Shown: one piece after another, positions 1 to 12,000 of the stretch
Layout of the letters: each line of letters starts with the position of its first letter
How positions within the stretch are numbered: the stretch's first letter is position 1
Program-made: the position numbers and the translations under genes
The notes under the pieces: model-generated
Told to the model about the DNA's origin: nothing
Databases searched by the model: none
The model's input: the letters and a program-made list of their open reading frames with translations, nothing else
From: Sphaerolaimus hirsutus
Taxonomy: Eukaryota; Nematoda; Chromadorea; Monhysterida; Sphaerolaimidae
Reading direction: 5' to 3'
Assembly (NCBI GenBank): GCA_964036195.1
Contig: OZ038458.1
Coordinates: 3,658,001-3,722,000, forward strand
Length of the DNA stretch: 64,000 bases

Positions 1-354
1 CCGGGCAAAAATGAGCACAGCACCTCTTTTTAAAAAGTATTTTCTAGTGTGTTCGAGTTATTTTTTCACTAAGTGTCATTTTGTGTGTGATTTTTGTCTA
101 TGCATTGTGTCCTTTGTGGTTGTTGTATAAAATAAAAGAAAACAAAGTTATTTTGTAATTTTATATTTTATGTATTTATGTATGTAACAACATACGGTCA
201 CTGATACCCACATATTTATTTAGCCTATTTCTCATTTTGTTAGTCTTCTCGGTTTACTATCAGCTCTCGCAGTTTCCAGTGCTAGCAGGGTTCGTCGTTT
301 TTGCCACATAGTACCACCTGACCTCTGCAAACCACTGAAAAGTGAGTTTATATA
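1..354. other. AT-rich non-coding stretch
   Basis: I see no exon, RNA gene or clear element end here. It is low-complexity AT-rich sequence leading up to the first foldback element. Confidence 0.5.
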
Positions 355-699
355 CAGGGGTGGGCTTATCTCGGGACTGGGGAACTATTCAAGATAAAAA
401 AAGAATTTGGTCGTAGCCCCAATCCCAAACCCCAAACTCAAAGGCCATCAAAATCGGCCAATGTACGACAGAATGGGACGACACCAGGACCGGTGACCCC
501 CCCCCCCCCTAAAATGGCACCCTCGATTTACCTATGGGTGACGCCAAGTCACAAAATTACACTAAAAACTGTGTGTTCCACAACTCACCCAAAATGTGGC
601 CTTTTGGGTTGCAAACTTCAGAATGGGTGTCCTATGGAGTCTATTGTGTTAAAATTTCATTTTGATAGCTCCAGCGGCAACTGAAAATGCCCACCCCTG
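355..699. mobile_element. TA-flanked foldback element, CAGGGGTGGGC family (copy 1)
   Basis: The element starts CAGGGGTGGGC and ends GCCCACCCCTG, with TA on both outer sides. Its right arm (cctatggagtctattgtg and neighbours) also occurs in the fuller copy at 47107-47661, where both arms are intact. No coding capacity, so it is non-autonomous. The left arm here is shortened. Confidence 0.75.
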
Positions 700-724
700 T
701 ATTTTCCCGTTACATTCTCAATTA

Positions 725-818
725 CCGTATGTCACCGAATAAGTCCCCCTCTCGAATCCCCCTCACAAACTTCTCATGAAAAAATAACTCCGCGGGGGAC
801 TTGTCCAAGGATATACAG
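725..818. mobile_element. TACCGTAT foldback element, 94-bp miniature copy
   Basis: The ends read CCGTATGTCACCGAATAAG and, inverted, ggacttgtccaaggatatacag, with TA on each side. It is a very short member of the CCGTATATCC subfamily seen full length at 12191-12807 and 18654-18959. The interior keeps the aaaaataactcc motif of its relatives. Confidence 0.65.
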
Positions 819-1112
819 TATTTGTTTGTGCATTTTAATCAAGATGTGGAACGCGCCACTGCCTCTTTCCAGATGCCTTACGCCCGCTTCTCTTTTGTCA
901 AGAACAGACGCCTGGTCATTGCTGAATTGGAATACAGCTCAAACATTTTGGACCAAACTCAAGATCCAGCGGGTGTGCCGGAGGGGGAGGGCTTGATGCT
1001 CGTTTTTATTGAGCGCGATAGTGTGGTAATGGATTACCCTCTTGGTGTAACGATGGAGCTGGCGGAGGGTGTCGTAACGTTTGTTGTGCTTTATTTTGTG
1101 TCGGTAGGGTAG
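801..1112 (+). CDS. Possible coding fragment, unrecognised
   Basis: An open frame here reads like protein (for example RLVIAELEYSSNILD), and an acceptor-like ctctttccag lies at 862-871. It opens inside the preceding transposon end, so the true exon would start later. No family is recognised and no partner exon is visible on this strand. It lies in a small contig bounded by the gap at 1374, so it may be one exon of a truncated gene or a chance frame. Confidence 0.25.
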   Translation: MSKDIQYLFVHFNQDVERATASFQMPYARFSFVKNRRLVIAELEYSSNILDQTQDPAGVPEGEGLMLVFIERDSVVMDYPLGVTMELAEGVVTFVVLYFVSVG

Positions 1113-1373
1113 GGTAGGGTTCAAAGGGATTGACTTTTCGGAATCGGGACCACAAAATCCCGAAACTTCTCATTTCACTTCGATTGGAAAGTTGGAATTG
1201 GGAATTGGAAGTTTAGGGCTCATATTTATGACCTAAAAAATGTCAAGTCCAATTCCGGGTCGTTTTACAGGGCATTTTCCATGACTTTTGACACTTTGCA
1301 TTGCATGACATTTGACATTTTACACGGCATTTTCTGTGACTTTTGACACTTCGCATGTCATTTCACATTTTAC

Positions 1374-1573
1374 NNNNNNNNNNNNNNNNNNNNNNNNNNN
1401 NNNNNNNNNNNNNNNNNNNNNNNNNNNNNNNNNNNNNNNNNNNNNNNNNNNNNNNNNNNNNNNNNNNNNNNNNNNNNNNNNNNNNNNNNNNNNNNNNNNN
1501 NNNNNNNNNNNNNNNNNNNNNNNNNNNNNNNNNNNNNNNNNNNNNNNNNNNNNNNNNNNNNNNNNNNNNNNNN
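1374..1573. other. Assembly gap, 200 N
   Basis: Exactly 200 N, the same length as the second gap, which suggests a fixed placeholder rather than a measured distance. It sits directly upstream of a tandem array of tRNA-containing repeats that could have broken the assembly. Confidence 0.99.
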
Positions 1574-1582
1574 ATCTCACCG

Positions 1583-1655
1583 GCCGTGATAGCTCAGTTG
1601 GGAGAGCGTTAGACTGAAGATCTAAAGGTCCCGTGTTCGATCCACGGTCGCGGCA
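1583..1655 (+). tRNA. tRNA-Phe (GAA)
   Basis: A complete 73-nt cloverleaf. The acceptor stem GCCGTGA pairs with TCGCGGC, with one U-G wobble; the D arm is GCTC/GAGC; the anticodon loop CTGAAGA holds GAA; the T arm is CCGTG-TTCGATC-CACGG; the discriminator is A. A TTTTT run follows within ten bases and would serve as a pol III terminator. This is the only one of three copies with an intact 5' acceptor strand, and may be the founder of the array that follows. Confidence 0.93.
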
Positions 1656-1671
1656 AATTAATTTTTGTATA

Positions 1672-1763
1672 CCGTATTTCCTCGAAATACCCTTCCCCCA
1701 ATTCATAGTGCCCCCCTCAAAATGGGCACTATGAATTTGTGGTCCGGGAAATGCATAACAGAC
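1672..1763 (+). mobile_element. Left half of a CCGTATTTCC foldback element
   Basis: It begins after TA with CCGTATTTCCTCGAAATACC and contains the tgggcactatgaatttgtgg segment of the full element at 18211-18450. It stops at cagac where the next tRNA begins, so the right half is absent. Confidence 0.8.
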
Positions 1764-1827
1764 GCTCAGTTGGGAGAGCGTTAGACTGAAGATCTAAAGG
1801 TCCCGTGTTCGATCCACGGTCGCGGCA
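1764..1827 (+). pseudogene. 5'-truncated tRNA-Phe fused to a transposon half
   Basis: Identical to tRNA-Phe positions 10-73, but the first nine bases are replaced by transposon sequence, so the acceptor stem cannot pair. The A box lacks only its first bases, the B box (GTTCGATCC) is intact, and a T8 run follows. It may still attract pol III but should not make a functional tRNA. Confidence 0.88.
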
Positions 1828-1881
1828 AAAATTTTTTTTGTATACCGTATTTCCTCGAATACCCCCCCCCCTTGAAATACC

Positions 1882-2702
1882 GACGGTGCACTGATACGCA
1901 CACGTGCCTGATACGCACACGTGCCTGATACGCACACGTGCCTGTTACGCACAAAGTTGCGCCTGATACGCACATCTGCCTGATACGCACATGGCTTGCC
2001 GCCCTGTGCGTATCGGGCAGATGTGCGTACCAGGCACATGTGCGTATCGGGCACGTGTGCGTAACGGGCAGGGGATTTTTTACACACCTTTGTGTTTGCC
2101 GCCAACATGTTTGTTTGTTGCGGTCTCCCCCCCCCCCATACACAAGTACACGTATATCCTCGAATCAGACCCCCCCTCGAATAACTCCCCCCTGTTGCCG
2201 AGGTGGGGAAAAATAACTCCCCCCCTCGAATAATTCCCCCCTCTTGAATAACTTTCCCCCTCTGAATGAGAACTATACAATGCAAAATACAAAAGAATAT
2301 TATCATACAGCAGCGACAGCAGATACATGATGTGTATGCAGTGTATACACATCTTTTTGTTGTTGTTGGAACGTTATATACCTGAATTATATGAGTTTAC
2401 AGACTGCACCCATACAATGAATGAAGTCCAAGTTTTATGAGGCAAAAACAACTCCCCCCTCTTGTTATGCTGTGGGGGGAGGGGGTAATGTTTACGGTCA
2501 GCCGCTGTGCATACGCTCGGTACGCACACGTGCCTGGTACGCACATCTGCCTGGTACGCACATCTGCCTGGTACGCACATCTGCCCGATACGCACAGAGT
2601 GGCCAGCCATGTGCGTATCAGGCAGATGTGCGTATCAGGCGCAACTTTGTGCGTAACAGGCACGTGTGCGTATCAGGCACGTGTGCGTATCAGGCTTGCC
2701 CC
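1882..2702. mobile_element. hAT-like element carrying inverted GATACGCACACG arrays
   Basis: Flanked by an exact 8-bp duplication GAAATACC (1874-1881 and 2703-2710). It starts GACGGTGCACTGATACGC and ends GCGTATCAGGCTTGCCCC. Near each end is an array of about 17-bp units (TGCCTGATACGCACACG) that runs forward and then inverted, so each array folds on itself. The middle holds fragments of the CCGTATATCC foldback family. It interrupts a transposon half of the tRNA array, so it is younger. A related element makes the palindrome at 62593-62965. Confidence 0.8.
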
Positions 2703-2762
2703 GAAATACCCCCCCTCAAAATGGGCACTATGAATTTGTGGTCCGGGAAATGCATAACAGAC

Positions 2763-2826
2763 GCTCAGTTGGGAGAGCGTTAGACTGAAGATCTAAAGGT
2801 CCCGTGTTCGATCCACGGTCGCGGCA
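2763..2826 (+). pseudogene. 5'-truncated tRNA-Phe, third array copy
   Basis: Same truncation as the copy at 1764: positions 10-73 of tRNA-Phe preceded by ...ataacagac. A T6 run follows. No further unit is seen downstream. Confidence 0.88.
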
Positions 2827-2915
2827 AGTTTATTTTTTGGCCTTCAGGCAAGACTAAAGGTGCAGTTGCCGTAAAAGTGCTAAAAGACTAAAAGTCCCAC
2901 GATAGCCTAACAAAC

Positions 2916-3001
2916 CTCCGTACGAAGTCTAGTGGTTGTTCTGCATTCTGATTGATTCCATAGGATTGGAATAATGGCGGGATGAAAGACCGAATAAACG
3001 C
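2916..3001 (-). CDS. M1 locus B exon 19 (C-terminal helical domain)
   Basis: Reads FIRSFIPPLFQSYG and on to DFVRR, the start of an ERAP1-like helical repeat. Acceptor ttttgcag, donor GAG|gtttgt, ends in phase 2. No following exon is recognisable down to position 1. Confidence 0.75.
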
Positions 3002-6000
3002 CTGCAAAATTTTTAAAAGTTTTGTCTAAGTTCACATTTAACTCATATGTAAAGAATGGTCGTAGAAATGCAATATTTCGTGAATATGACAACTTGTTAA
3101 CAAGTAAAACAACAACATTTTTAGACGCCAAACTATTTATTTCCAGTAATTCAAGTCATTGCAAAAATCGTATTTCTCCAAAATCCAAGTTTTCTCCGCA
3201 AAAAAAATCTCCACTGTTTGGTGTAAAAAAATTCAACTAGCCCGACATTTTTACCCGATAAAATTTATCGGGTAAATTAAATTTTGACCCTGAACAAACC
3301 AAGAGTTCATCCCTGACGGTATCGTTGAGCATCGCCTGGAGCCAGTCCAAATGTGACAGCGCCACTGAAATGGCCATCATTTGCGAGGGCACATTTGAAC
3401 TCAGATCTTTCACTGCGGATAAAGCTCGCTTGTAACCGGTCACGTTTTGTCTGCGTCAAGGTAATTTTTTAGAATACCCTATTTGCTTGAATAATCCCCA
3501 TGGCCGGGGGATTATTATTTCGCCAGACTTTTTGAGGGGGGAACTATTCGTGGAGGGGATTATCCGAGGGGGGATTATTCGAGGGGGGGATTTATTCTTT
3601 CGTCAAAATGTTCGAGAATCTTTCTATCAAGTAATTTACGAAATGTGCATTTTTGTTAAAATTTGGCACAACTAATTGATGAAATATCTTTAAAGGGGGA
3701 TTATTCTAGGAGGGAATTTTTATTTCCTCACTCGTCTTACAGGGGGGATTATTAGATGGGGGGTAATTATTCAAGGGGGGAACTATTCAAGCAAATACGG
3801 TGATATCTTGCGCATTCGGAGATTCGATGCTAATAATTACCTCATAACGACAATGATTATTGACTTGATTAAATAACACGAACTGACGAAAATAACCCCC
3901 AATGTATTTCTGTATTGATTGTATTTATGTGAAATTGCGCGCTTGCGTGCAAAATATGCAAAATACCTTGTGCATTGTACAAATGTTTCAGCTGTCGGTT
4001 TTTAAAAATACCGTTTCGGTGCATGCGTTTTTTTAAACACAAAGTTTTAAAAAGCGGGTCAAAAAGTCTGACCATCCCTACTTGAGGGAAAACTGTGTTT
4101 CTGAATTGGAAATTACGAAAATAACAACATGCCTGGCCAAAATGAATGCGTCGTTGATTAGTTGAGCGAGGACGAGTGCCCCACTTTCCTGCGAGAATTT
4201 TTTAACTCCCGTAAATTGATTAATCCGAAAATCGCCAAAAGAGTGGTCTAGAAAACGTTTCGTTTGTGACTCAGCATATGAAGTAATTCTTGATACAAGT
4301 AACACGTAAATTTGAGACTGGGGCCACTCCCAGACCCTGTAAATCCCCTGTTAAATGGCCCATGTCATGCAAATTGTATAATGTTATAAAAATGGCCTGT
4401 TATGAACAAAATTCTACTGGACTTACATTTTTCATGAAATTTGCAGAGTTGTTATTTAAAGAGAGTTACTGAGTTGAATTGCTGGACTTTTTAAAAGTAT
4501 ATGTCAACGTAAAGTATCTTTTTTTACTCACCACAAAGTATAGAAAACGTAAAATACTTTTTTTTACTCGTACGTACGCGTAAATGTGGGTACTTTTCTT
4601 GTGAGTGTAGAAACTACTATTTTTCTCCATAGAATATGTAAAAGTGGGCACTTTTTCATACGTGTACAGCAGAACGTAAATATGTTTTTCTATAAGCAAA
4701 TGACAGATAAAATAGTTTTCAAGGTCTCTTTATTCTAGGGGATTAAAATCATCGCCCTCCCGACTCGTTTCCACTTCTATTGTCTCCACAACCATTTCGA
4801 TTTGGTTGCGAGATTATTATTTTTAAAGGCCCTACTCCCGTGTATCTTCAATATTCAACGGAACCACTTCTGTAAATACCTAGCAGTGTAGTTAGTCCCT
4901 TTATAAATATGTCCCATATTGAATTTTCAGAAATACATTTTCCATACGCGTTTTGAAAGTGTACGCGTACAAGTGCGTACGGTATTTTTTAAAAAGTATA
5001 TGTAAATGTATTTACCGCGTACTCGCACGCGTATTTTTCGAGTAAACGTACATACCTTTTAACAACTTTGGGAATTTGACATTTTACGGGGCATTTAGAA
5101 GGTCTGGGAGTGGCACATGAAAGTACTTCTTTTCACAATGTAATGGCAAGGAAATTGTAAATGAATTGTCACTTCTCACAACTTACCACTTTTCTTGTCA
5201 CTTGTTCATGGCAGAATTTCCCCCACCCCTCCAAAAAAACTCACAACATTTCTCCATTGATCGAACAACGAATTCCACTGATTTTCATCACTGTAATACA
5301 CCACAGCTGGGTATGCGTCTATGAAAACACTTTCAGAGAGTGCTACAGGGACAGAAATTTTTCTCTGCTCATCCGATTTTGAAAGATCTATCCAAACAGT
5401 ACATGGTTCCGATTTCAATCGATTCCGATTTCTGATTAAAATCGGAAAACTGACATTTTCGGGAATAAAATTTTCTTCCAGCGAAGGGCACCACGCGGTG
5501 CCGTTTGGCAGTGCCTGTAAGTGTCACAAGTGTTAATTTCACGTTTGCATTTTCAAAGGCGCGTGATACAATTAACGTTTCTACCGTAAATTACTGATTA
5601 AAAGCCCATGGTGCATGACGTAATAATGACACTTGTATTGAGTTTACAGATTTAGAGTTTTGGTTGTCAATTTCTCATGTTGTCAAGTCGATAGAAAAAA
5701 GTGATTGATAAGTTGAGTTGAAAAGGATAAGTCCAACATTTGAGTAACATGTAAGTTTAAAAAGAAAAAACATATTTACAAGACTTAACACCTTCCTTTC
5801 CACGTTTCTGGCAGAGTTGTTAAAATACCGGTATTTTTGGAAAGCGTAAGCGTAAGCGTAAATACACTTTCCAAATTTTGAGTATGGATACTGTAAGCGT
5901 AAGGTATTTTTAAAATACCTAGGAAAGCGTAAAATAAAGCGTAAGCGTAAATTTCTTTTAGAAAGTGCTCTTGCATCAGAAAACACTCTTGCTTTCACTA

Positions 6001-9000
6001 TTAGATGAATTTATACACCATTGTCATTCATATTTTCACATAAAGTTAGTACACAGTTGCATTCTTATTATAAATACATTAAGTTTCTGTATGCATTCAC
6101 AATCAAGTAAATATGCATACCAGGTGGATATATACTCACATACAGTGGCGGCAAAGGTAATGCATCCCGGATTCTATAAGTTTTTGTTCAGTGAACTGTT
6201 TCAAAATAAAACTAAATGACAGTTTTTGCAATCCATTTTCAGCCCCAAAATTCCTAATGTGAAGCTATGATATTGCTAGGCAAGACAAGTTTAACGAGAC
6301 ATTTGTATTTCTACAGAATTGTGTACATTTGCTGCTGTTTTCAGTGCGATACTGCACACACGCAGTCAGTTTTTTGTACGCGTTTTCGTTCATTTCCTTT
6401 TTTGTTGTTTTACCTTTTTTTAAGCATGAAACCGGACCGTGTGAAACGTTTTTTACACTTTTACTACCCGGGTAATTCGGCCGGGAAAGCGTAAAAAAGC
6501 GTAAGGGTATTTTACGAAAGCGTAAGTAAAAATACCCATTTACCCGGGTATTTCGGGTAAGCGTAAATACGCTTTCGCAACTCTGGTTTCTGGACACTTC
6601 TGCACTTGCATAATTGGCCGCAGAAAAAATATTTGAATAATTGTACGCTTGTTCAAAATGCATGGTGATTTGTTTGTAATTTCGACACTTCTACAGGCAT
6701 ACTTCAACTTACAAGTGGCCAAATTTTTTTACAACGCCAGCTGAATCAATACGTTACGGTAATCATAGTTTTCGAAATAACAAAGGATAGCCAATTGGGA
6801 ATGGATGAAATAACCCATACCCTCATCATTAAATCGCGATTTATTAATTCCCATTAGTAGAAATGAAGACTTGAAATGATGAAATGAAACAAACTAGTGA
6901 AATCTGGAGAATTGCGTCAGCTGCGCGGTCGCCTTCACAAACTGAGTTGACAGGGTCGGCGGCTGTACGCACCTAAAAATGATCAAAAAGTGCTGTATAG
7001 TCTTGGATAATTGCCAAGGGCAGTTTTCGTCAGACAGTTTTGATGGGGGAGTTTTTCAAGTGGGGTATACGAGACTGCTGCCGTATTTCTTCTAATAGAA
7101 CGGCGCCGTTCTATTTTTTTCGTCAACTTTTTTACCTGCCGTTCTATTGGAGGTGCCGTTCTATTGGAGGCTGCCGTTATATTTTTTCATCAGACATTTT
7201 CACACGATTTTCATTTGAGCATAGTATTTTTAGTGAACCATGAGCGACGTTTTTATATCAGAGCATCAATCCAAATGTGAAAACAACCCCTGAATCATAG
7301 TTCGGAACACCCTGGATATTCTCGGCTCTCACCACCAATTTTCCAAATATTGTTGTGTCTTTTGACACCCTTAAAACATAGTTTCTACCTGCCGTTCTAT
7401 TGGAGGCTGCCGTTCTATTCTTTTCGTGGGTGTAAAAAAGTGCCAAAACCTGCCGTTCTATTGGAGGTGCCGTTCTATTGGAGGTATGCCGTTCTATTAG
7501 AAGAAATGCGGTATTTTATATTTTCATGTAGAGAAAAACAGTGCTGCGAAAATACTTTACTCGTGCAACTTAGTTTGAACTGTTTGTGCCCAAAACTGAA
7601 TATTTACAATGCTTGCACTTTTAATAAATACATATTTGAAGTGAACTAATTAGTACATCTAAAAGTAACTAATTCTCGAAAAAACTAACTCTCTTCAAAA
7701 CAGTCAAAACCGGGCTGCCCCACTTCAGGTAGCACCCAGCCAGCACAGTCAAATTAAGCCTTCCATTTTGCACCAAGTGCCACTCCCAGACCCTGGAAAA
7801 TATCAAATGCCACCCGAAGTGACAAAAGTCATGTAAAATATCATAAAAAATCAAACAACAAGTAAAACAAAAGTAAAACGTGACATTTTACTTGACTGTT
7901 TTGACTCCCTTTTGACACTTTGTATGACATTTTATATTTTACATGACTTTCGAGCCGGTACCTTTGCATGATATTTTACAGGGTCTGAGAGTGGCACCTG
8001 GGTGCAGTCTCCCTTGTTCTCCAATGTCCTGACAATGGATTGAGGTGCGAGGAGTTTATCCGCTACCATTTGGCTAACTGCCAATTTTATCGAAGCGTCG
8101 CCGCAGATTGATGTGACGGTGTTGTATAGAATGGAAAACTGTGTATTAGCAGGGTGGGATTATTATTCTGGGAAGAAATTTATTATATTTTTTCGGTCAA
8201 CCCGATCCAAGCAACGAAAGAATAAAGTTTGAAAAGAAGTTATGGTTAGCCTGATTAGGGTTCTAATGATATCACATTTCCATAGTTTTCAGTGACTCGA
8301 TATTCAATATCACCATCGGTATTTGACACTAGTAGTCCAATATTCATGATACAATAGTCATAATCTCACTTACCAAAATTTGAGGGTCCGTATAGAATGG
8401 AAATCTAGCATTTGCCTGCAGCGCGCTGAATATCAGCCACAGATCCGGCTGTACGGCGTTGTTGAATATCTGCTCCAGGGGCGCATAGGCCAGATATTGC
8501 GGCAATGCTCTGGTTAATTGCGTTTCTGCGGGGATAAACTCAACTTGTTGTCTAATCAGCAAGTTGAAAAGTGACAAGAAAAGTGGTGATTTGCGAGGAA
8601 GGTTATAAATCATAGGTAAAGTGAAAACACAAGTGAGTTTTGAATACCGTATTTCCTCGAAATACCCCCCCCCTCGTTTGACCCCCCCCCCCCCCCTCTT
8701 GAGACCACTATGAAACAATCACCCCCCCCCTCGTAATACCCCCCCCCCAAATTGAGTGTAAAGAGAACGTACATGACAAATACTGCAGTTTGTGTTCTGC
8801 GTAGTGCAGAACACACGTTAAAACAATGTCGGAATCACGTTAGAACAGTGTTTATACCATCTACGTACTAGTAATAGTCTACAGGAGTCTTTACATGTCA
8901 GTTATTGATGCATTTTTCTACCCCAGCGCACATCACAAACAACGATTTTGTACTAGGATTTCAAAAAAGTTCTTGTGAAATAATAACACCCCCCCCCCCT

Positions 9001-12000
9001 CGAAATACCCCCCTCGTTTAACCCCCCCCCCCTCTCGGGAGCACTATGAAACAATCACCCCCCGGGGGGTATTTCGAGGAAATACGGTACACCTAAATGT
9101 TTTGCGGCCTGAAACTTTTGACATATTGCATGAAATTGACAAATTTTTATAACAATTTACATGACATTTGACATGTTCTGTACACTTCAGATGGTGCGAG
9201 ACTGCCACCTGCATCAAAGGTATCGAAACGCTCGGAAGCTCGAACGCTTTTATTATGGAAGCTCAACTAACGCAAGTTTTGGTCATTTCCGAGGGGCGGC
9301 GGGAGCCACTGGGCTGCCACTGCGGCGGCGATTTGCAGCGCCACGTCGATCCTGGGGACAATTCCAAATCTTGTCAAGCGACGAGGCAAGCGTCGGTTAT
9401 TTAAAGTTACAAATCGGGTGTCAGTACATGTCTCGATATTTTCTTACAATAAATCAAATAATTGAATCTTTCTGGAAAAACCTGGAGAAAATAAAATATA
9501 ATGTTGTTTATAAAAAAAATTATATTTTCTTAGTTTTTTTTTGCAAATATCCCGTTATTTTTGGAACGCACTTGCCGCGCAATTGGGCACGTTTCGAGAC
9601 TCGAGTTCGACACCCTTCTAATCACTTTTTGTCAAGATTATGAATTGGCACCTGGTTGTGACCGGGGCGTCCACTGTGTAAGCTAGGGCGGCCCTGTCCA
9701 AGATGGCCACGCCAGCCGCCCAGTGGCACATCGGCCAGCTGCTCGGCATGGTCAATACGTCTGCAAATGTTTATGTTTGTATTTATATAGACTGTGTGTT
9801 TGATTACCCTCCCCCCCGACTGACTAAACACTCTACAGTGAATAGTTCTATATTTTCATGAAAAAAGAGACCTAAAAATTTTCTTACAAAATTTGCTTAT
9901 ATTGAAAGTGATTAAAAATAAGTAATAAGAATATAAAATTTCTGTTTCTTTTCCACATGGTATATGGTAGCTTCCCCTGTAAACCGTCGGGTGAGCAGGC
10001 CATACTACCAGTCACCATACATCCCGTGGGAAACCTTCAACAAAAACCCCCACGCACCCATTTTCTCCCACGGAAACGGAGCTCCAAATGTATTCTCAAA
10101 CTGCCTGAGCAAATCGCCGGCGAGGGCCATGGCGAAGCCGAGCTCGTCCGACCGCCGCGGCGCGGACCACAGACGTAAAGGCACCTGGCTCCCGGCTGAC
10201 ACTAGCTGGGGGGGGGGGGGGTTACGTGCAGCGCTGTACATTAGGCAATGTAAAGTGCCCTAAAAAAATCCATGCAACGTGTCAAATGATATTTTACATG
10301 CCTTTTGACAGTTTACATGACATTTGACTTTTGTAGAGAATTTTACAAGGTGCGGGACTGGCCAATGGTTTAAATACAGGTCCACAAGACGCTCAATTTC
10401 GTCGGTTGCCTTAATAAACGGCGTCCCCACTGCTTTGATTTGACGACAACGTTCAAGTTCGAAAAATCGATGAAATTGATACTACGACAAAAGTTACGTT
10501 TGGAATCTGTTTAGGTACCTTATAATTGATCTACAGTAATCTGAAGTCACACTTACAAGCTTTATTGTAGCTGCCAATCAAAACAACTTCCTGAATCGGG
10601 CCCTAAATCGAGCAGCCAACAAAATAGCTGTGGGGCAAATCAAATCGCTGACCTGGTACAGAGCGATGTCCATGTGGCCCACCACGATCGACACTTGGGA
10701 AGGGAATAGCGAAATTGCGTCCCCCATGTGCGTCGATACTGAGCCGTCGCTGGAGGAGGTATTACGTTGGTTTCATAATTTGATCTTCAATTTTACTTTA
10801 AAAAGGTTCCCGTTAATAACCCCCTCAATGCAAACGTAAAGATATTTGACCACAATTTAATTCCGCGGTGAAAAACACTAAATAAATAGGACCCATTGCA
10901 ATGGGCATGTTTCTAATGCACCAAAAATATTCCAGTCAAAATACAAAACGTTAAGTGAAAATTGGTCACTTGACAGAAACCTTTATCTAAAAACTCACGA
11001 CATGCTATTGGAAGCGAACTGATTGGCATTGCCGACGGCGGCCGTGTCAGCCGGGTGGATCACGCTCAGGCGCACGTCGGCCGACCAGGGGCCAATTTCA
11101 CAAGTGCACAAGTGACACGGCAAGTGGCAAGTGGTAAGTGGTGATGTAAAAGCGCCATGGCGCTGGCGCCAAAGCAATAAGCCACATGGCGCTTGGCGCT
11201 ATCATGCTGTGGCGCCATTGGCGCTTGGCGCTGGCGGTCGGAGAAGCGCCATGGCGCTTGGCGCATTTTTTGCCCGGCGCCAGGAACAAAATGTCTGGCG
11301 CTGATGCACGGCACTAGCGCCAAGGCAAAAAGCGCCATGGCGCTTGGCGCCATTTTGCACTGGTGCCATTGGCGCTTGGCGCTAGAGTCAGAAAAGCGCC
11401 ATAGCGCTTGGCGTTAAAGTACTACCGCTTTTTGCATCACTAGTGGTAAGTGAAGTGACACAGAAAACGTATAAGTGACGGGTAAATTTTTAATGCGAAA
11501 TACTTATCAGCTCACTTACCACTTACTTGCTCGAATAAATCCACTGGGGATTTATTGTTTCGAGAGACATCTTAGGGGGGATACTATCCACTTGGAACTA
11601 TTCAAGGTGGAATTATTAATTCATAAACATTTCCAGGCCTATTTTCAGGCATTTTCAGGGTGGAATTCTTAAACATTATATCAACTCTTTTCACACTATG
11701 TTTTGATTAACAAAATAACATGCATTTTTCAAATTGGACACAACAAATTGATCATATGCCCAAAGGGGAATTACCTATTTTTTCTTTGTTTGTCTAACAG
11801 GTAGCAATTATTCAAGAGGGGGACTTATTCAAGCAAACACGGTGTCGTCGTATTTAAGTCGACTGACAAGTAAATCTCCAAATGAAAACACTCGTCACCT
11901 CACTTACCACTTGAACTTATCTAAATACCACTTACCACTTTATCTGCCACTTCTCCACTTTCGAAATGGACACCAGCGATCGTCGAACACGGGCATGAGC

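Larger units (their letters stand above)
1583..2826 (+). repeat. Tandem array of tRNA-Phe / half-transposon units
   Basis: Three tRNA-Phe copies (1583, 1764, 2763) alternate with the left half of a TACCGTATTTCC foldback element. The unit from G10 of one tRNA to G10 of the next is 172 bp (1592 to 1764). The second unit is about 170 bp once the later insertion 1882-2702 and its duplicated 8 bp are removed. In copies 2 and 3 the transposon half ends ...cataacagac and joins the tRNA at its tenth base. Complete family members such as 18211-18450 show what normally follows the cagacg junction. Confidence 0.85.
11085..11972. mobile_element. Introner-like element forming intron 7, non-canonical 3' end
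   Basis: On the minus strand exon 7 ends CGCTGG; the element starts TGTCCATTTCGAAAGTGG, and its inverted right end is GGGCCAATTTCACAAGTG next to CTGG. Exon frames join exactly (R W S A D) only if one CTGG copy is kept, giving GT...CTG| instead of GT...AG. There is no AG in the roughly 20 bases before the join. A CCGTATTTGC foldback and a hAT-like element (11139-11442) are nested inside. Confidence 0.85.

Noticed and set aside
939-1124. Minus-strand open frame opposite the plus frame at 801-1112
   Set aside because: Composition does not look like protein and no M1 C-terminal motif is present, although an M1 exon would be expected in this direction.
1312-1706. Open frames running through the N gap
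   Set aside because: They are open only because N is translated as X.
1889-2072. CRISPR-like regular repeats
   Set aside because: The units are contiguous without unique spacers, reverse orientation in the middle, and the genome is eukaryotic.
1781-2783. Several overlapping frames rich in YQA, RIR and VSG residues
   Set aside because: They are translations of the GATACGCACACG arrays and of tRNA copies.
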